From: Lachnospiraceae bacterium
Lineage (GTDB): Bacteria > Bacillota > Clostridia > Lachnospirales > Lachnospiraceae
Length of the DNA stretch: 64,000 nt
Reading direction: 5' to 3'
NCBI GenBank assembly: GCA_017470935.1
Contig: JAFUXG010000046.1
Coordinates: 62,001-126,000 of the forward strand
Below the pieces are notes generated by a model, which did no database searches, was not told the DNA's origin, and saw only the letters and a program-made list of their open reading frames with translations. How positions within the stretch are numbered: the stretch's first letter is position 1; every line of letters starts with the position of its first letter. Positions 16,811 through 25,056 of this stretch are shown here, piece by piece. A program made the position numbers and the translations under genes.

Positions 16811-17374
16811 TTAGTAAGTCCTGTTAACATTAGGCGACATAGAAGACTCATTAAGTATCTCATCTCTTAAATCACCAGTTACTGCAATATTACTAGGAGC
16901 AGCAATGAAAATATTATTAGAAATACCCTGAATTGATCCATCTAATGCATCACAGGCGCCACCAATAAAATCAATGATACGCTGGGCTATATGAATCTCA
17001 ATGCCCTCCATATTAATGACAACCAAATTACCTTCCTTTAAATACTGTGTAACAGTTTGTGCATGACTTATATCCTGTGGTTTAATTACAAACACTTGAC
17101 TTCTCCTATTATTATTACGACTATTAATAGATACTAATTTGCTTGGATTACCAGCTGCCTTAGTTTGGCGCATTCGTGGACGACGGGTATCGTATTCATC
17201 CTCATCATCATAGGATGGGGCTTTCTCCTTAGGCTTTCGCTTAATAAATGAGAATTCTTCCTCGTCCTCCTCCTCCTCATCGTCATCATCAAACAAATCG
17301 TCATCATCATAATCATCTTCAGGGTCTGATAACTTTAGAAAATCCATAAACTTATTCATTCCAGTCTTTGCCAT
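16811..17374 (-). CDS. sepF: Cell division protein SepF
   Basis: Protein of 187 residues: a short amphipathic N-terminus (MAKTGMNKFMDFLKL), an acidic Asp/Glu-rich linker (about 15-60) and the SepF core (VFVIKPQDISHAQTVTQYLKEGNLVVINM ... RIIDFIGGACDALDGSIQGI). SepF tethers FtsZ to the membrane in Gram-positives. The C-terminal tail LNESSMS resembles the NESNMID element repeated in the neighbouring DivIVA. Gene order yggS-sepF-divIVA is conserved. ATG 17374 follows AAGGAGAA. Confidence 0.94.
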   Translation of the reverse strand: MAKTGMNKFMDFLKLSDPEDDYDDDDLFDDDDEEEEDEEEFSFIKRKPKEKAPSYDDEDEYDTRRPRMRQTKAAGNPSKLVSINSRNNNRRSQVFVIKPQDISHAQTVTQYLKEGNLVVINMEGIEIHIAQRIIDFIGGACDALDGSIQGISNNIFIAAPSNIAVTGDLRDEILNESSMSPNVNRTY

Positions 17375-17388
17375 TGTTATTCTCCTTC

Positions 17389-18081
17389 TTATAAATTATA
17401 GTTACGGGCACCGAAAATGGCTGTTCCAACCCGAACCATGGTTGCTCCCTCTTCTATTGCAACCTTATAATCATTTGTCATGCCCATTGAGAGCACATTC
17501 ATATTAACATTATCAATGTTTTTCGATTTTATGTCAAGTGATAATTGCTTTAAAGTGCGAAAATATTTGCGATTTTCCTCTGGATTTTCCACAAATGGTG
17601 CAATTGTCATCAGACCATTAATGTGAATATTGGGGTATTGAGCAATTTCCTCTACTAATGGTATGACTTCATCAACACTTAATCCAAATTTGCTATCCTC
17701 TTTTGCAACATTAACCTCTATTAAAATCTCTGCAATAACATTCTTTTTAACCGCCTCTTTTTGTATTTCCTTTGCAAGCTTTATTGAATCTACAGAATGA
17801 ATGAGGCAAGCCTTGTCTACAACATATTTGACCTTGTTGGTCTGCAGATGACCGATAAGATGAAATCTTACAGGCTTTGATACATGCTCGTACTTATCAG
17901 TAAGCTCCTGTACCTTATTCTCTCCAAAATCCTCTACTCCAATCTGTATCAGCTCCTCGATATCTGAAAGTGGTTTTGTTTTGCTGACAGCTATGAGTGT
18001 AACATCCTCTGGATTTCTGCCGCATTTTCTTGCAGTATCTATAACCTCCTGATAAATTAATTTGTAGTTATCTTTTACCAT
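17389..18081 (-). CDS. yggS: YggS/YlmE-family PLP homeostasis protein
   Basis: Protein of 230 residues, a fold-type III alanine-racemase-like PLP-binding barrel without the racemase C-terminal domain. The PLP lysine is in VTLIAVSKTKP, and EVNVAKEDSKFGL and LSMGMTNDYKVAIEEGATMVRVGTAIFG are signature blocks. The family controls free pyridoxal phosphate and amino-acid balance. It precedes sepF, its normal neighbour. Start ATG 18081 follows GAGTGATAAG. Confidence 0.93.
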   Translation of the reverse strand: MVKDNYKLIYQEVIDTARKCGRNPEDVTLIAVSKTKPLSDIEELIQIGVEDFGENKVQELTDKYEHVSKPVRFHLIGHLQTNKVKYVVDKACLIHSVDSIKLAKEIQKEAVKKNVIAEILIEVNVAKEDSKFGLSVDEVIPLVEEIAQYPNIHINGLMTIAPFVENPEENRKYFRTLKQLSLDIKSKNIDNVNMNVLSMGMTNDYKVAIEEGATMVRVGTAIFGARNYNL

Positions 18082-18099
18082 ATTCTTATCACTCCATGC

Positions 18100-19527
18100 T
18101 TATTTAATAATCTGATTCTCTGTAACAAAGCTTTGGTTTAATACAATCCTATCGTACCATGCAATGCTGTATGGTACATTTTCTTTTACAATTGTGTATT
18201 CGTCATCCTGGTATATGATCTCTATATACCTAAATGCAGCCACTCCCTGATTGACACAGTAAACACCTTGAATTTCCTCCTTTGCAGCATCGGCAAGGGA
18301 AAATGTTTTATTAGATGTAACATTAGGTATCTCATCTTCTTTGACTGTTTCGCTGGCTAACAGGACCTCACTGCCTGTAAAATCATTGGGATCGGCATAG
18401 CAGTACTTCTCATCTGTGAGATAAATGTTAGAGTTTATCTGTTTTGTTGTCACATTGCCCTTTTCATCCAATGTTTCTACGTTAAAATGATTACTGTCTG
18501 AGGTGTTGGATCCAGCGGATAGATATTCAATAGGAATTTTGTAGACCTTCTTTGTTGTAATAGATGTATTGGGAATCTTTAATCCATTATTCTGTTCCAT
18601 TATTATTACAACATCTATATAGCGATTATTTATATAATTGACCATTTGTTGATCTAGTGACAATATAGCAAAATGCTTACCTTCCTTGTCAGAAAACTCC
18701 ACTGGACAAGTTATATTCTTAGAGCTATTATGAATATTGATTCTAAGAGCTTCTTTGTCTTTGATCCTGTTGTATTGCTTGTCTGACAATGGAATTATAA
18801 GATTCCAATTCTCAGAGGTAACAAGCTTGTACACAGGTTCTCCTGAATTAATAATCTCACCAGTCTTCAATGTGGTTTTTTTATAATTAGAATTATCTAC
18901 ATTAGAAGCCTTGAAATTTTCCGCATTAACATTTTCCAGGCCGTCCTTGTAGTATGTAATGATACCTGCTTCGTCAGACTGCACCTTTTTGTAGGTAGAG
19001 GCTCCTGCAGAATTACTGTCTAATGAGGTAAGCTTTTCTATCATTGCCTCATTAGTAAGCTCTAACACAGCATTTTCAATATCATAACGGAAATTATATA
19101 CCTCTTGAAAGTTTGAATATTTGAAATAATTTTCAAAATTAGAAATTCTTGTACGTACCTCCTTAAGTCCATCAGGGGACATTACAAGACCGTCATTCCC
19201 AGAATCATTTATCTTATCATATATGCTGCCTGTCTCATCAATAGTATATACAGTTTTGTTCTTTCCAACCTTCTCTCCATCACGAACATAATAGCTCACA
19301 TAGCCTGAATTAACAGCATTGACAAGTGTCTCCTGCCGCAGAATAAGTGCCGTTGCATTTATATTAGTATCAATATAGCTGTTCTGCACCTCATAGATAG
19401 ATAAGGTTTCACTTTGAATAGATAAGATAATTCGGATCATCATATAGATAAATATAATCCCAAAGATTATAGTCCCGATATTAAGTTGAAATAGATTAGA
19501 ATCTCTTTGGGGATTATAACGCTTCAA
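18100..19527 (-). CDS. HlyD-like membrane-anchored protein in the division cluster
   Basis: A protein of about 475 residues with one N-terminal membrane segment (LNIGTIIFGIIFIYMMIRIIL) and a long external region. After the membrane comes a barrel-sandwich-like stretch (LVNAVNSGYVSYYVRDGEKVGKNKTVYTI) and a second half (ETGEIINSGEPVYKLVTS ... WNLIIPLSD) typical of HlyD/membrane-fusion hairpins. No ABC or RND partner is nearby, and its position upstream of yggS-sepF suggests an envelope or division role (inference). The start is placed at TTG 19527, 8 nt after GGAGGTG; an upstream TTG at 19545 lies before that ribosome site. Confidence 0.7.
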   Translation of the reverse strand: MKRYNPQRDSNLFQLNIGTIIFGIIFIYMMIRIILSIQSETLSIYEVQNSYIDTNINATALILRQETLVNAVNSGYVSYYVRDGEKVGKNKTVYTIDETGSIYDKINDSGNDGLVMSPDGLKEVRTRISNFENYFKYSNFQEVYNFRYDIENAVLELTNEAMIEKLTSLDSNSAGASTYKKVQSDEAGIITYYKDGLENVNAENFKASNVDNSNYKKTTLKTGEIINSGEPVYKLVTSENWNLIIPLSDKQYNRIKDKEALRINIHNSSKNITCPVEFSDKEGKHFAILSLDQQMVNYINNRYIDVVIIMEQNNGLKIPNTSITTKKVYKIPIEYLSAGSNTSDSNHFNVETLDEKGNVTTKQINSNIYLTDEKYCYADPNDFTGSEVLLASETVKEDEIPNVTSNKTFSLADAAKEEIQGVYCVNQGVAAFRYIEIIYQDDEYTIVKENVPYSIAWYDRIVLNQSFVTENQIIK

Positions 19528-19671
19528 AATAATACACCTCCACAAATTTACATCTAATTATTTTATCACTATTTTCAAATTACTACAACATTTATGAATA
19601 ATTTTTAAGAAAATATCAAACAATAACAACATTCAAATGTATGGTTAAACCATACAGAAAGGAGTATATGT

Positions 19672-19872
19672 ATGAAAGCATTAGACTATACTGTATTAAC
19701 AATCATTTTGATTGGCGCAATTAACTGGGGCTTGATCGGATTTTTTGATTTTGACCTTGTAAGTTCAATATTTGGACAAATGAGCATGCTGACAAGAATC
19801 ATATATGGTCTTGTTGGAATTGGCGGCTTATATGCCATTTCCTACTATGGAAGAATGAAGTCAGAAATTTAA
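19672..19872 (+). CDS. DUF378 small membrane protein
   Basis: Protein of 66 residues with two membrane segments: MKALDYTVLTIILIGAINWGLIGFF, then SMLTRIIYGLVGIGGLYAISYY. The INWGLIG and IYGLVGIGGLY blocks are the DUF378 (YuzA-like) signature. Function unknown. It is a lone plus-strand gene between minus-strand operons, with AAAGGAG before ATG 19672 and a small palindrome (ATGGTTAAACCAT, 19638-19650) upstream. Confidence 0.85.
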   Translation: MKALDYTVLTIILIGAINWGLIGFFDFDLVSSIFGQMSMLTRIIYGLVGIGGLYAISYYGRMKSEI

Positions 19873-19953
19873 ATCGAGTAAAAATTACTCGTCATGCCAG
19901 ACGCATGCTGCTATAGACAGCTGTTTACATTATGCTGGCATGTACACAAAAAT

Positions 19954-19981
19954 CAGAGCAGGATATTAATAGCCTGCTCTG
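19954..19981. terminator. Bidirectional terminator hairpin
   Basis: CAGAGCAGG (19954-19962) pairs with CCTGCTCTG (19973-19981). It lies between the convergent DUF378 and NTPase genes. Another inverted repeat, CATGCCAG/CTGGCATG (about 19893-19941), lies just upstream. Confidence 0.6.
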
Positions 19982-20003
19982 ATAATTACATAACAGAAAA
20001 CTA

Positions 20004-20426
20004 TTATAATGCACTAGTTACAAGCTTGCTAAGTGATTCAGGAAGTTCATCCTTCTTTGCTGATAAGCTGATTATGAAATCAATTTCGAATTTCTCTGAT
20101 ATCTTTGACAATTCATTAATGAGCTTTTCAACATCTGCAATATTATCCGCACATGAAATAGAAGTAAAGTTATCTAAGAACATCTTATCAATATCATAAT
20201 CTTGGGAAGCAATACCATATATAAAGCCAAGGAACATATCAGATGAATGGATATTGAATTCCTGTACATTAAGCAGACGTATTCTATGACTTAACTCATA
20301 CATATGCTTATTGTTAATATCTAAATAAACCAGATTCCCCCCAGTGTCTTTCACATCATCATTGGCTTTGGCTAATAAAATCTTAGTCTTGCCTGTTCCC
20401 TTTTCCCCTACTATTAATTCAATCAT
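20004..20426 (-). CDS. Small P-loop NTPase
   Basis: Protein of 140 residues with an N-terminal Walker A motif (MIELIVGEKGTGKTKILLAKAN) and a candidate Walker B-like strand (IDFIISLSAKKDELP). It is only a minimal ATPase core with no recognisable partner domain. Similar short proteins are sometimes labelled PilT-like, but nothing here supports a pilus role. It is the last gene of the mre-min-rodA block, 35 nt after the carboxypeptidase gene, with a strong AAGGAGG ribosome site, so a role linked to envelope growth is possible (inference). Confidence 0.7.
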   Translation of the reverse strand: MIELIVGEKGTGKTKILLAKANDDVKDTGGNLVYLDINNKHMYELSHRIRLLNVQEFNIHSSDMFLGFIYGIASQDYDIDKMFLDNFTSISCADNIADVEKLINELSKISEKFEIDFIISLSAKKDELPESLSKLVTSAL

Positions 20427-20461
20427 ACCTTTTCCTCCTTAAAAAATAATTAAAATATATT

Positions 20462-21439
20462 TTAATATATTTGTTTTAGCATGTCAGAAACATTTTGATA
20501 CAATGCTTCATGATCTGTCGCATTGGACACAAGACAAATATATTTATCTCCTGTTTCATCACTTACAAATTCAAGAATTATACAGTTTCCTGCTTTTTCC
20601 GTAGTTCCAGTCTTCCATCCGGTAATATGATATCCGGTGGGCATCTCAAAGGAATTTGAAAGAAATGCATTAGTTGCATTAAGCTCTACATCAACCTTTT
20701 CATCATTTCTTGTATATGAAATATTATACTTGCTTTTGCTGTCTATCTGAAGCAAGGTATCATGTCTTAAAAACTCTTTAAAAATAAGATACAGATCATA
20801 TGGCGTTGTATAATGATTGTTATCGTGAAGCCCATGTGGATTAACAAAATGGGAATTTGTTGCACCTAGCTGTGCAGCCTTCTTATTCATCAATTCGACA
20901 AAGGTGCTGACATTGCCCCCGACATATCTTGCAAGCACCACAGCACAGTCATTAAGAGATGATATTAATAATGCATGCATAAGACTGTTAATTGTTATAT
21001 AATCCCCCGGCTGTAATCCAAGAATAGCTACGTTATCCTCGTTAAATTCAATCTTCTTACCAACAACCACCGTATCATTTAAGGATATCTGTCCGCTTTC
21101 CACAGCATCCATTACGACCAGGGCAGTCAATATCTTTGTCATAGATGCAGGATATATACGTTTATGCGGATTAACGGCATATATTACGGAATTTTGCGTC
21201 TGGTTTATAAGAAGCCCTGAACCATATTCAGAATCTGAATTGTCATAAATATACGCATCATATGGAATTACAACATTATCAGAAGCCAGACTTTCGGGAC
21301 GAACTATTGGAAGCTCCGGTGTTGTGCTAATGTGGAGCTTACTTGATGTATCATAGCTTTGATAATTACATCCTGTTAGTAATGTGGAGCATATAATCAT
21401 AACAAAAATAATAATAAAGCACCTATTTAAAAAGTTCAC
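20462..21439 (-). CDS. D-alanyl-D-alanine carboxypeptidase (lipoprotein, S11 family)
   Basis: Protein of 325 residues. A hydrophobic N-terminus ends in LLTGC (Cys24), a lipobox, so it is probably lipid-anchored. The catalytic motifs are present: SxxK in YPASMTKILTAL, SxN in ISSLNDCAVVLARYVGG and KTG in GWKTGTTEKAG. Such enzymes trim the terminal D-Ala of peptidoglycan stem peptides. The GTG start at 21439 lies inside the last codons of mgsA (17-nt overlap), suggesting coupling. The typical C-terminal beta domain of DacA-type enzymes is absent or very short. Confidence 0.9.
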   Translation of the reverse strand: MNFLNRCFIIIFVMIICSTLLTGCNYQSYDTSSKLHISTTPELPIVRPESLASDNVVIPYDAYIYDNSDSEYGSGLLINQTQNSVIYAVNPHKRIYPASMTKILTALVVMDAVESGQISLNDTVVVGKKIEFNEDNVAILGLQPGDYITINSLMHALLISSLNDCAVVLARYVGGNVSTFVELMNKKAAQLGATNSHFVNPHGLHDNNHYTTPYDLYLIFKEFLRHDTLLQIDSKSKYNISYTRNDEKVDVELNATNAFLSNSFEMPTGYHITGWKTGTTEKAGNCIILEFVSDETGDKYICLVSNATDHEALYQNVSDMLKQIY

Positions 21440-21818
21440 GCCAATCTAAATCTCCTCGTTCAAGAGCCTTAACTAATAATTCTGCCGTGGCCAGATTAGT
21501 GGCTAATGGTATGTTATGCATATCACATAGCATAAAAATATTATTAATATCAGGTTCATGTGATTTTGGATTTTGAGGATCCCTCAAAAAAATAACCATA
21601 TCTATATCATTGTGTTCAATCTCAGAGCCTAGCTGCTGCTCTCCTCCAAGATGTCCCGCAAGATACTTATGAATCGTTAAGTTTGTTACATCTTCAATAA
21701 GCCTTCCTGTGGTACCGGTGGCATAGAGCTCGTGTTTGCTCAAAATTCCCCTGTAGGCGATACAAAAATTCTGCATAAGCTTCTTCTTTGCATCATGTGC
21801 GATCAACCCAATATTCAT
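21423..21818 (-). CDS. mgsA: Methylglyoxal synthase
   Basis: Protein of 131 residues with the MGS-like fold: MNIGLIAHDAKK, ELYATGTTGRLIE (phosphate site) and NIPLATNLATAELLVKALERGDLDWRE. The enzyme converts dihydroxyacetone phosphate to methylglyoxal. The catalytic aspartate of the usual GGDQQ motif is glutamate here (GGEQQ, Glu60). ATG 21818 has GGAGG upstream; a TTG at 21833 would include the ribosome site. It lies between rodA and the carboxypeptidase gene, an arrangement common in Lachnospiraceae. Confidence 0.9.
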   Translation of the reverse strand: MNIGLIAHDAKKKLMQNFCIAYRGILSKHELYATGTTGRLIEDVTNLTIHKYLAGHLGGEQQLGSEIEHNDIDMVIFLRDPQNPKSHEPDINNIFMLCDMHNIPLATNLATAELLVKALERGDLDWRELFK

Positions 21819-21896
21819 TATGTATTCCTCCAATTCAAGTAAAATTATATAGTGTTAACATTTGATAAGCTCCCCATAGCTTGATCAAATATAATG

Positions 21897-23006
21897 TTAA
21901 TATTTCCGTCGTTGTAAAGAAATGTTAATAACCAGTCCGATTCCGGCACATGAACTAACAAGTGAAGATAATCCATAGCTTATAAAGGGAAGCGGAATAC
22001 CTGTATTAGGCAAAAGTGATGTTGCAACACCAATATTAATAAAGGTCTGGAAGCCAATTAATGTTGCCACCCCCGTAGCAATAAACATTCCATTTTCATC
22101 ATTGGCCTTTCTTGCAATTCTTATACATTGTATCACAATTGACAACAAAATTACAACAAGAATACTGCTTCCAACAAAGCCTAATTCCTCCCCTACTACT
22201 GAAAAAATAAAGTCTGTCTGCTGTTCTGATATCAGATTGGCATCCTTAACTGTGGCAAGTGTTGAGCTGTTAAGTCCCTTTCCAGTAAGCTGCCCTGAAC
22301 CAATGGCCATTACAGAATTATCCTGCTGGTACTGTGTAGTATCAGCATAATCCTCAGGATATAAATGAGATAAAATACGCTCTACCCAGTAATCCTGAAT
22401 AAACATAGGATTAGGCTGTCTGATATACCATAGAAAGCTTCCTGCTAATGGAATCAGACATAGTGCACCAATTAAAATCACCTTGTAGCTTAAGCCTGCA
22501 ACAAACAGCATAACAAACAGTATAACAAACAGGTCTATGGTTGTTGACAGATCAGGCTCCGACACAATAAGTATTAATGGAACTGCACAGAAAAAGGCAT
22601 AGCTTATAAGTGTTTTGGCCGTGTTGATCGTATCCTTATGGTCAGATAGAAACCTGGCGGCACAGATGATCATGATTATCTTTGAAAACTCTGAGGGCTG
22701 AACCTTTATAAAGTCATCTGAACCAATCCATCGTGTTGCACCATTAACATTGGAGCCAAATAGCAACACCGCTCCAAGCATTATTATATTAAAACCATAT
22801 AGTACAAGATAAAATTTGCCAATAAATTTGTAGCTTATAAGTGACAGCGCAACCAGGCCAATTACGCAGATTGCTGCACCAACCAGCTGTTTACGAAGAT
22901 AAGAGCTGTCAGCACTGTTGATCATGACTGTTCCAATTATAATAGCTGTCAATACAAATACCAATAGTTTGAAATTGTAGTTTCTTAAGCGGTAACCTTC
23001 AAACAT
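21897..23006 (-). CDS. rodA: SEDS-family peptidoglycan glycosyltransferase RodA
   Basis: Protein of 369 residues with about ten membrane segments and SEDS motifs: RWIGSDDFIKVQPSEFSKI, SEPDLSTTI, the catalytic-Asp block SEQQTDFIFSVVGEELGFVG and the end LPFISYGLSSLVSSCAGIGLV. RodA polymerises glycan strands during elongation with a class B PBP, whose gene (mrdA) lies upstream in the same operon. RodA is preferred over FtsW/SpoVE because of this context. ATG 23006 follows CAGGAG. Confidence 0.93.
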   Translation of the reverse strand: MFEGYRLRNYNFKLLVFVLTAIIIGTVMINSADSSYLRKQLVGAAICVIGLVALSLISYKFIGKFYLVLYGFNIIMLGAVLLFGSNVNGATRWIGSDDFIKVQPSEFSKIIMIICAARFLSDHKDTINTAKTLISYAFFCAVPLILIVSEPDLSTTIDLFVILFVMLFVAGLSYKVILIGALCLIPLAGSFLWYIRQPNPMFIQDYWVERILSHLYPEDYADTTQYQQDNSVMAIGSGQLTGKGLNSSTLATVKDANLISEQQTDFIFSVVGEELGFVGSSILVVILLSIVIQCIRIARKANDENGMFIATGVATLIGFQTFINIGVATSLLPNTGIPLPFISYGLSSLVSSCAGIGLVINISLQRRKY

Positions 23007-23033
23007 GTATTACTCCTGTTATTTAGTAAAAAA

Positions 23034-23321
23034 TTATTTTACAGGCTTTGCTTTTGTTTTCATATCCTTAATTGGAATGTTTGCATAAAGTGCAGGGACA
23101 GTTCCATTACCACCATCTGATTCAGTCTGTGTAAGCTGAATATCCAGACCTGAGGCATCAATCTCCATATATCTTGAGATAACCTCTATAATATCATTTT
23201 TGATCTGTTCCATAATGTCCGGAGAACAATTGGCACGATCTGAAACCAGCAAAAGCTTTAATCTGTCCTTAGCATAATCTCCGGATGATTTCTTTTTATT
23301 AAATAAATCAAATAATCCCAT
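23034..23321 (-). CDS. minE: Cell division topological specificity factor MinE
   Basis: Protein of 95 residues starting with a membrane-targeting helix (MGLFDLFNKKKSSGDYAKDRLKLLLVSDRANCSP) followed by the anti-MinCD and dimer domain (MEQIKNDIIEVISRYMEIDASGLDIQL). MinE drives MinD off the membrane so the division site stays at mid-cell. It follows minD by 51 nt. Confidence 0.95.
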   Translation of the reverse strand: MGLFDLFNKKKSSGDYAKDRLKLLLVSDRANCSPDIMEQIKNDIIEVISRYMEIDASGLDIQLTQTESDGGNGTVPALYANIPIKDMKTKAKPVK

Positions 23322-23372
23322 AATATCTGCTCCAATCCTTAGTTTGAATTAGTATTAATAAAACTACTGCAA

Positions 23373-24164
23373 TTAATTAGACTTCTTGAATATTTTGGAT
23401 AGCTTTTTGAAGAAGCCGGAATCATTTAAATCTAAATATTCAACCTCTTCCCCTAATACACGTTTACAGATATTCATATACGCTCTTCCGGCAAGTGAAT
23501 TGTCTCCAACTAACGGCTGTCCCTGGTTAGTTGAGATTACGATATTTTCATCATCAGGAACTGCACCTATAAGATCTATGGCAAGTATTTCTACAACATC
23601 TTCAATTGACATCATCTCACCGCGCTTTACCATATCCATACGGATACGGTTAACAATGAGATCCGTCCTTTTAATTTCGTTAGCCTCTAAAAGACCAATG
23701 ATACGGTCAGCATCCCTTATGGCTGATACCTCAGGGGTTGTAACGATCAAGGCTCTGTCCGCAGCTGCTATTGCATTCTTGAAGCCCTGCTCTATACCTG
23801 CGGGGCAGTCTAAAATAATATAGTCAAACTCTTTCTTCAGCTCTTCAACAAGCTTTTTCATCTGTTCCGGAGTTACTGATGTTTTATCCTTAGTCTGGGC
23901 TGAAGGAAGCAGAAACAGATTTGGATAAGTTTTATCCTTGATCAATGCCTGCTTATAACGGCAGTTACCCTCTACGACATCTACAAGATTATAAACGATA
24001 CGGTTTTCAAGTCCCATAACAACATCAAGATTTCTAAGTCCGATATCGGTATCAATCAAAACTACCTTCTTGTCAAGCTTAGCAAGTCCTGTACCAACAT
24101 TGGCCGTGGTCGTAGTCTTTCCAACGCCTCCCTTTCCTGATGTGATAACAATTACTTCACTCAT
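23373..24164 (-). CDS. minD: Septum site-determining ATPase MinD
   Basis: Protein of 263 residues with the deviant Walker A GKGGVGKTTTTANVGTGL, switch DIGLRNLDVVMG and Walker B region DYIILDCPAG, ending in an amphipathic membrane-targeting helix (FFKKLSKIFKKSN). It carries MinC to the membrane and is displaced by MinE. It lies 14 nt after minC. Confidence 0.97.
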   Translation of the reverse strand: MSEVIVITSGKGGVGKTTTTANVGTGLAKLDKKVVLIDTDIGLRNLDVVMGLENRIVYNLVDVVEGNCRYKQALIKDKTYPNLFLLPSAQTKDKTSVTPEQMKKLVEELKKEFDYIILDCPAGIEQGFKNAIAAADRALIVTTPEVSAIRDADRIIGLLEANEIKRTDLIVNRIRMDMVKRGEMMSIEDVVEILAIDLIGAVPDDENIVISTNQGQPLVGDNSLAGRAYMNICKRVLGEEVEYLDLNDSGFFKKLSKIFKKSN

Positions 24165-24178
24165 TTATTTATCCTCCA

Positions 24179-24997
24179 TTATATTATTATATCAGAGAGC
24201 GAATTTTTTGAAATACTCTCCATGTAAATATGATTATCAAGCACAGTGGCGATCATAGCCTCCTGCTTTGATTGTTTTTTATCCTTTTTATCCAGCTTAT
24301 CAGAAAGCTTAAGCTTTTTATCTATAATTTTTTTATCTGAACTCCTTGCAATTATATCAGCAATCTGTATCTGTATCGGGTCCATTGAAAGAGCCATAAC
24401 AAAGCAGCTTCTGTTGCCATTTGCTCCTGCCTGAACACTGCCGGTAAGTGAACCGATAATAACAATATTGCCGCCTGCAACTACGGAAGCCCCGGGATTG
24501 ACATCTCCTATAATAACAATAGAATTCTCGGCCTCCAGCTTCTGCCCTGAGCGAAGGGTTCCCTTATAGAACATGCCAATGGACTGTGTATTGTATTCAG
24601 GTTTTTCATCTGCCTGCAAATCAGTTGGATTCAAAGGCTCGTTATATCCAGTTTCATTTGCAGCATTGTCTTCAAAGGCTTTATCATTACCTAAATCATT
24701 TGTAGACAATATGCTATTTGTCTTAATCACTTTTTCAAAATCACTATTCTCGTCAATTATATATTGTATATTAAGCTTAGAATTATCATTGATTGTGGAA
24801 ATGATAATATCCAGCTCCTCATTGGATAAATCCCTTCCCTCAAAGGAAACGGCAATCTGCTTGTCCTTATCAAAGAAACCATCCGAGGTTTTAAGTCTTG
24901 ATATGAGCTCCTCCAAAAGCTTTGGAAATTCAATATCAGGATCTAATACAATTGTGATTCCATATTTATTACCTTTAATAATAACCTTATTCTTCAT
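24179..24997 (-). CDS. minC: Septum formation inhibitor MinC
   Basis: Protein of 272 residues. The N-terminal domain (MKNKVIIKGNKYGITIVLD) is MinC_N, followed by an acidic linker (about 95-135), then the beta-helical C-terminal domain (YKGTLRSGQKLEAENSIVIIGDVNPGASVVAGGNIVIIGSLTG, with the conserved RSGQ). A Lys/Asp-rich insertion and short extension follow the helix end (residues about 215-250). MinC blocks FtsZ polymerisation at the poles. ATG 24997 is preceded by GAGGATG; a longer frame back to 25021 lacks a ribosome site. Confidence 0.94.
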   Translation of the reverse strand: MKNKVIIKGNKYGITIVLDPDIEFPKLLEELISRLKTSDGFFDKDKQIAVSFEGRDLSNEELDIIISTINDNSKLNIQYIIDENSDFEKVIKTNSILSTNDLGNDKAFEDNAANETGYNEPLNPTDLQADEKPEYNTQSIGMFYKGTLRSGQKLEAENSIVIIGDVNPGASVVAGGNIVIIGSLTGSVQAGANGNRSCFVMALSMDPIQIQIADIIARSSDKKIIDKKLKLSDKLDKKDKKQSKQEAMIATVLDNHIYMESISKNSLSDIII

Positions 24998-25056
24998 CGG
25001 CTGACATCCTCTTTCACACAATCTATATTCTATAACAAAAACCTAAAATCGGCAAG

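Noticed and set aside
19894-20199. Plus-strand ORF over the NTPase gene
   Set aside because: It is antisense to a gene with a clear Walker A motif and starts in an inverted-repeat region.
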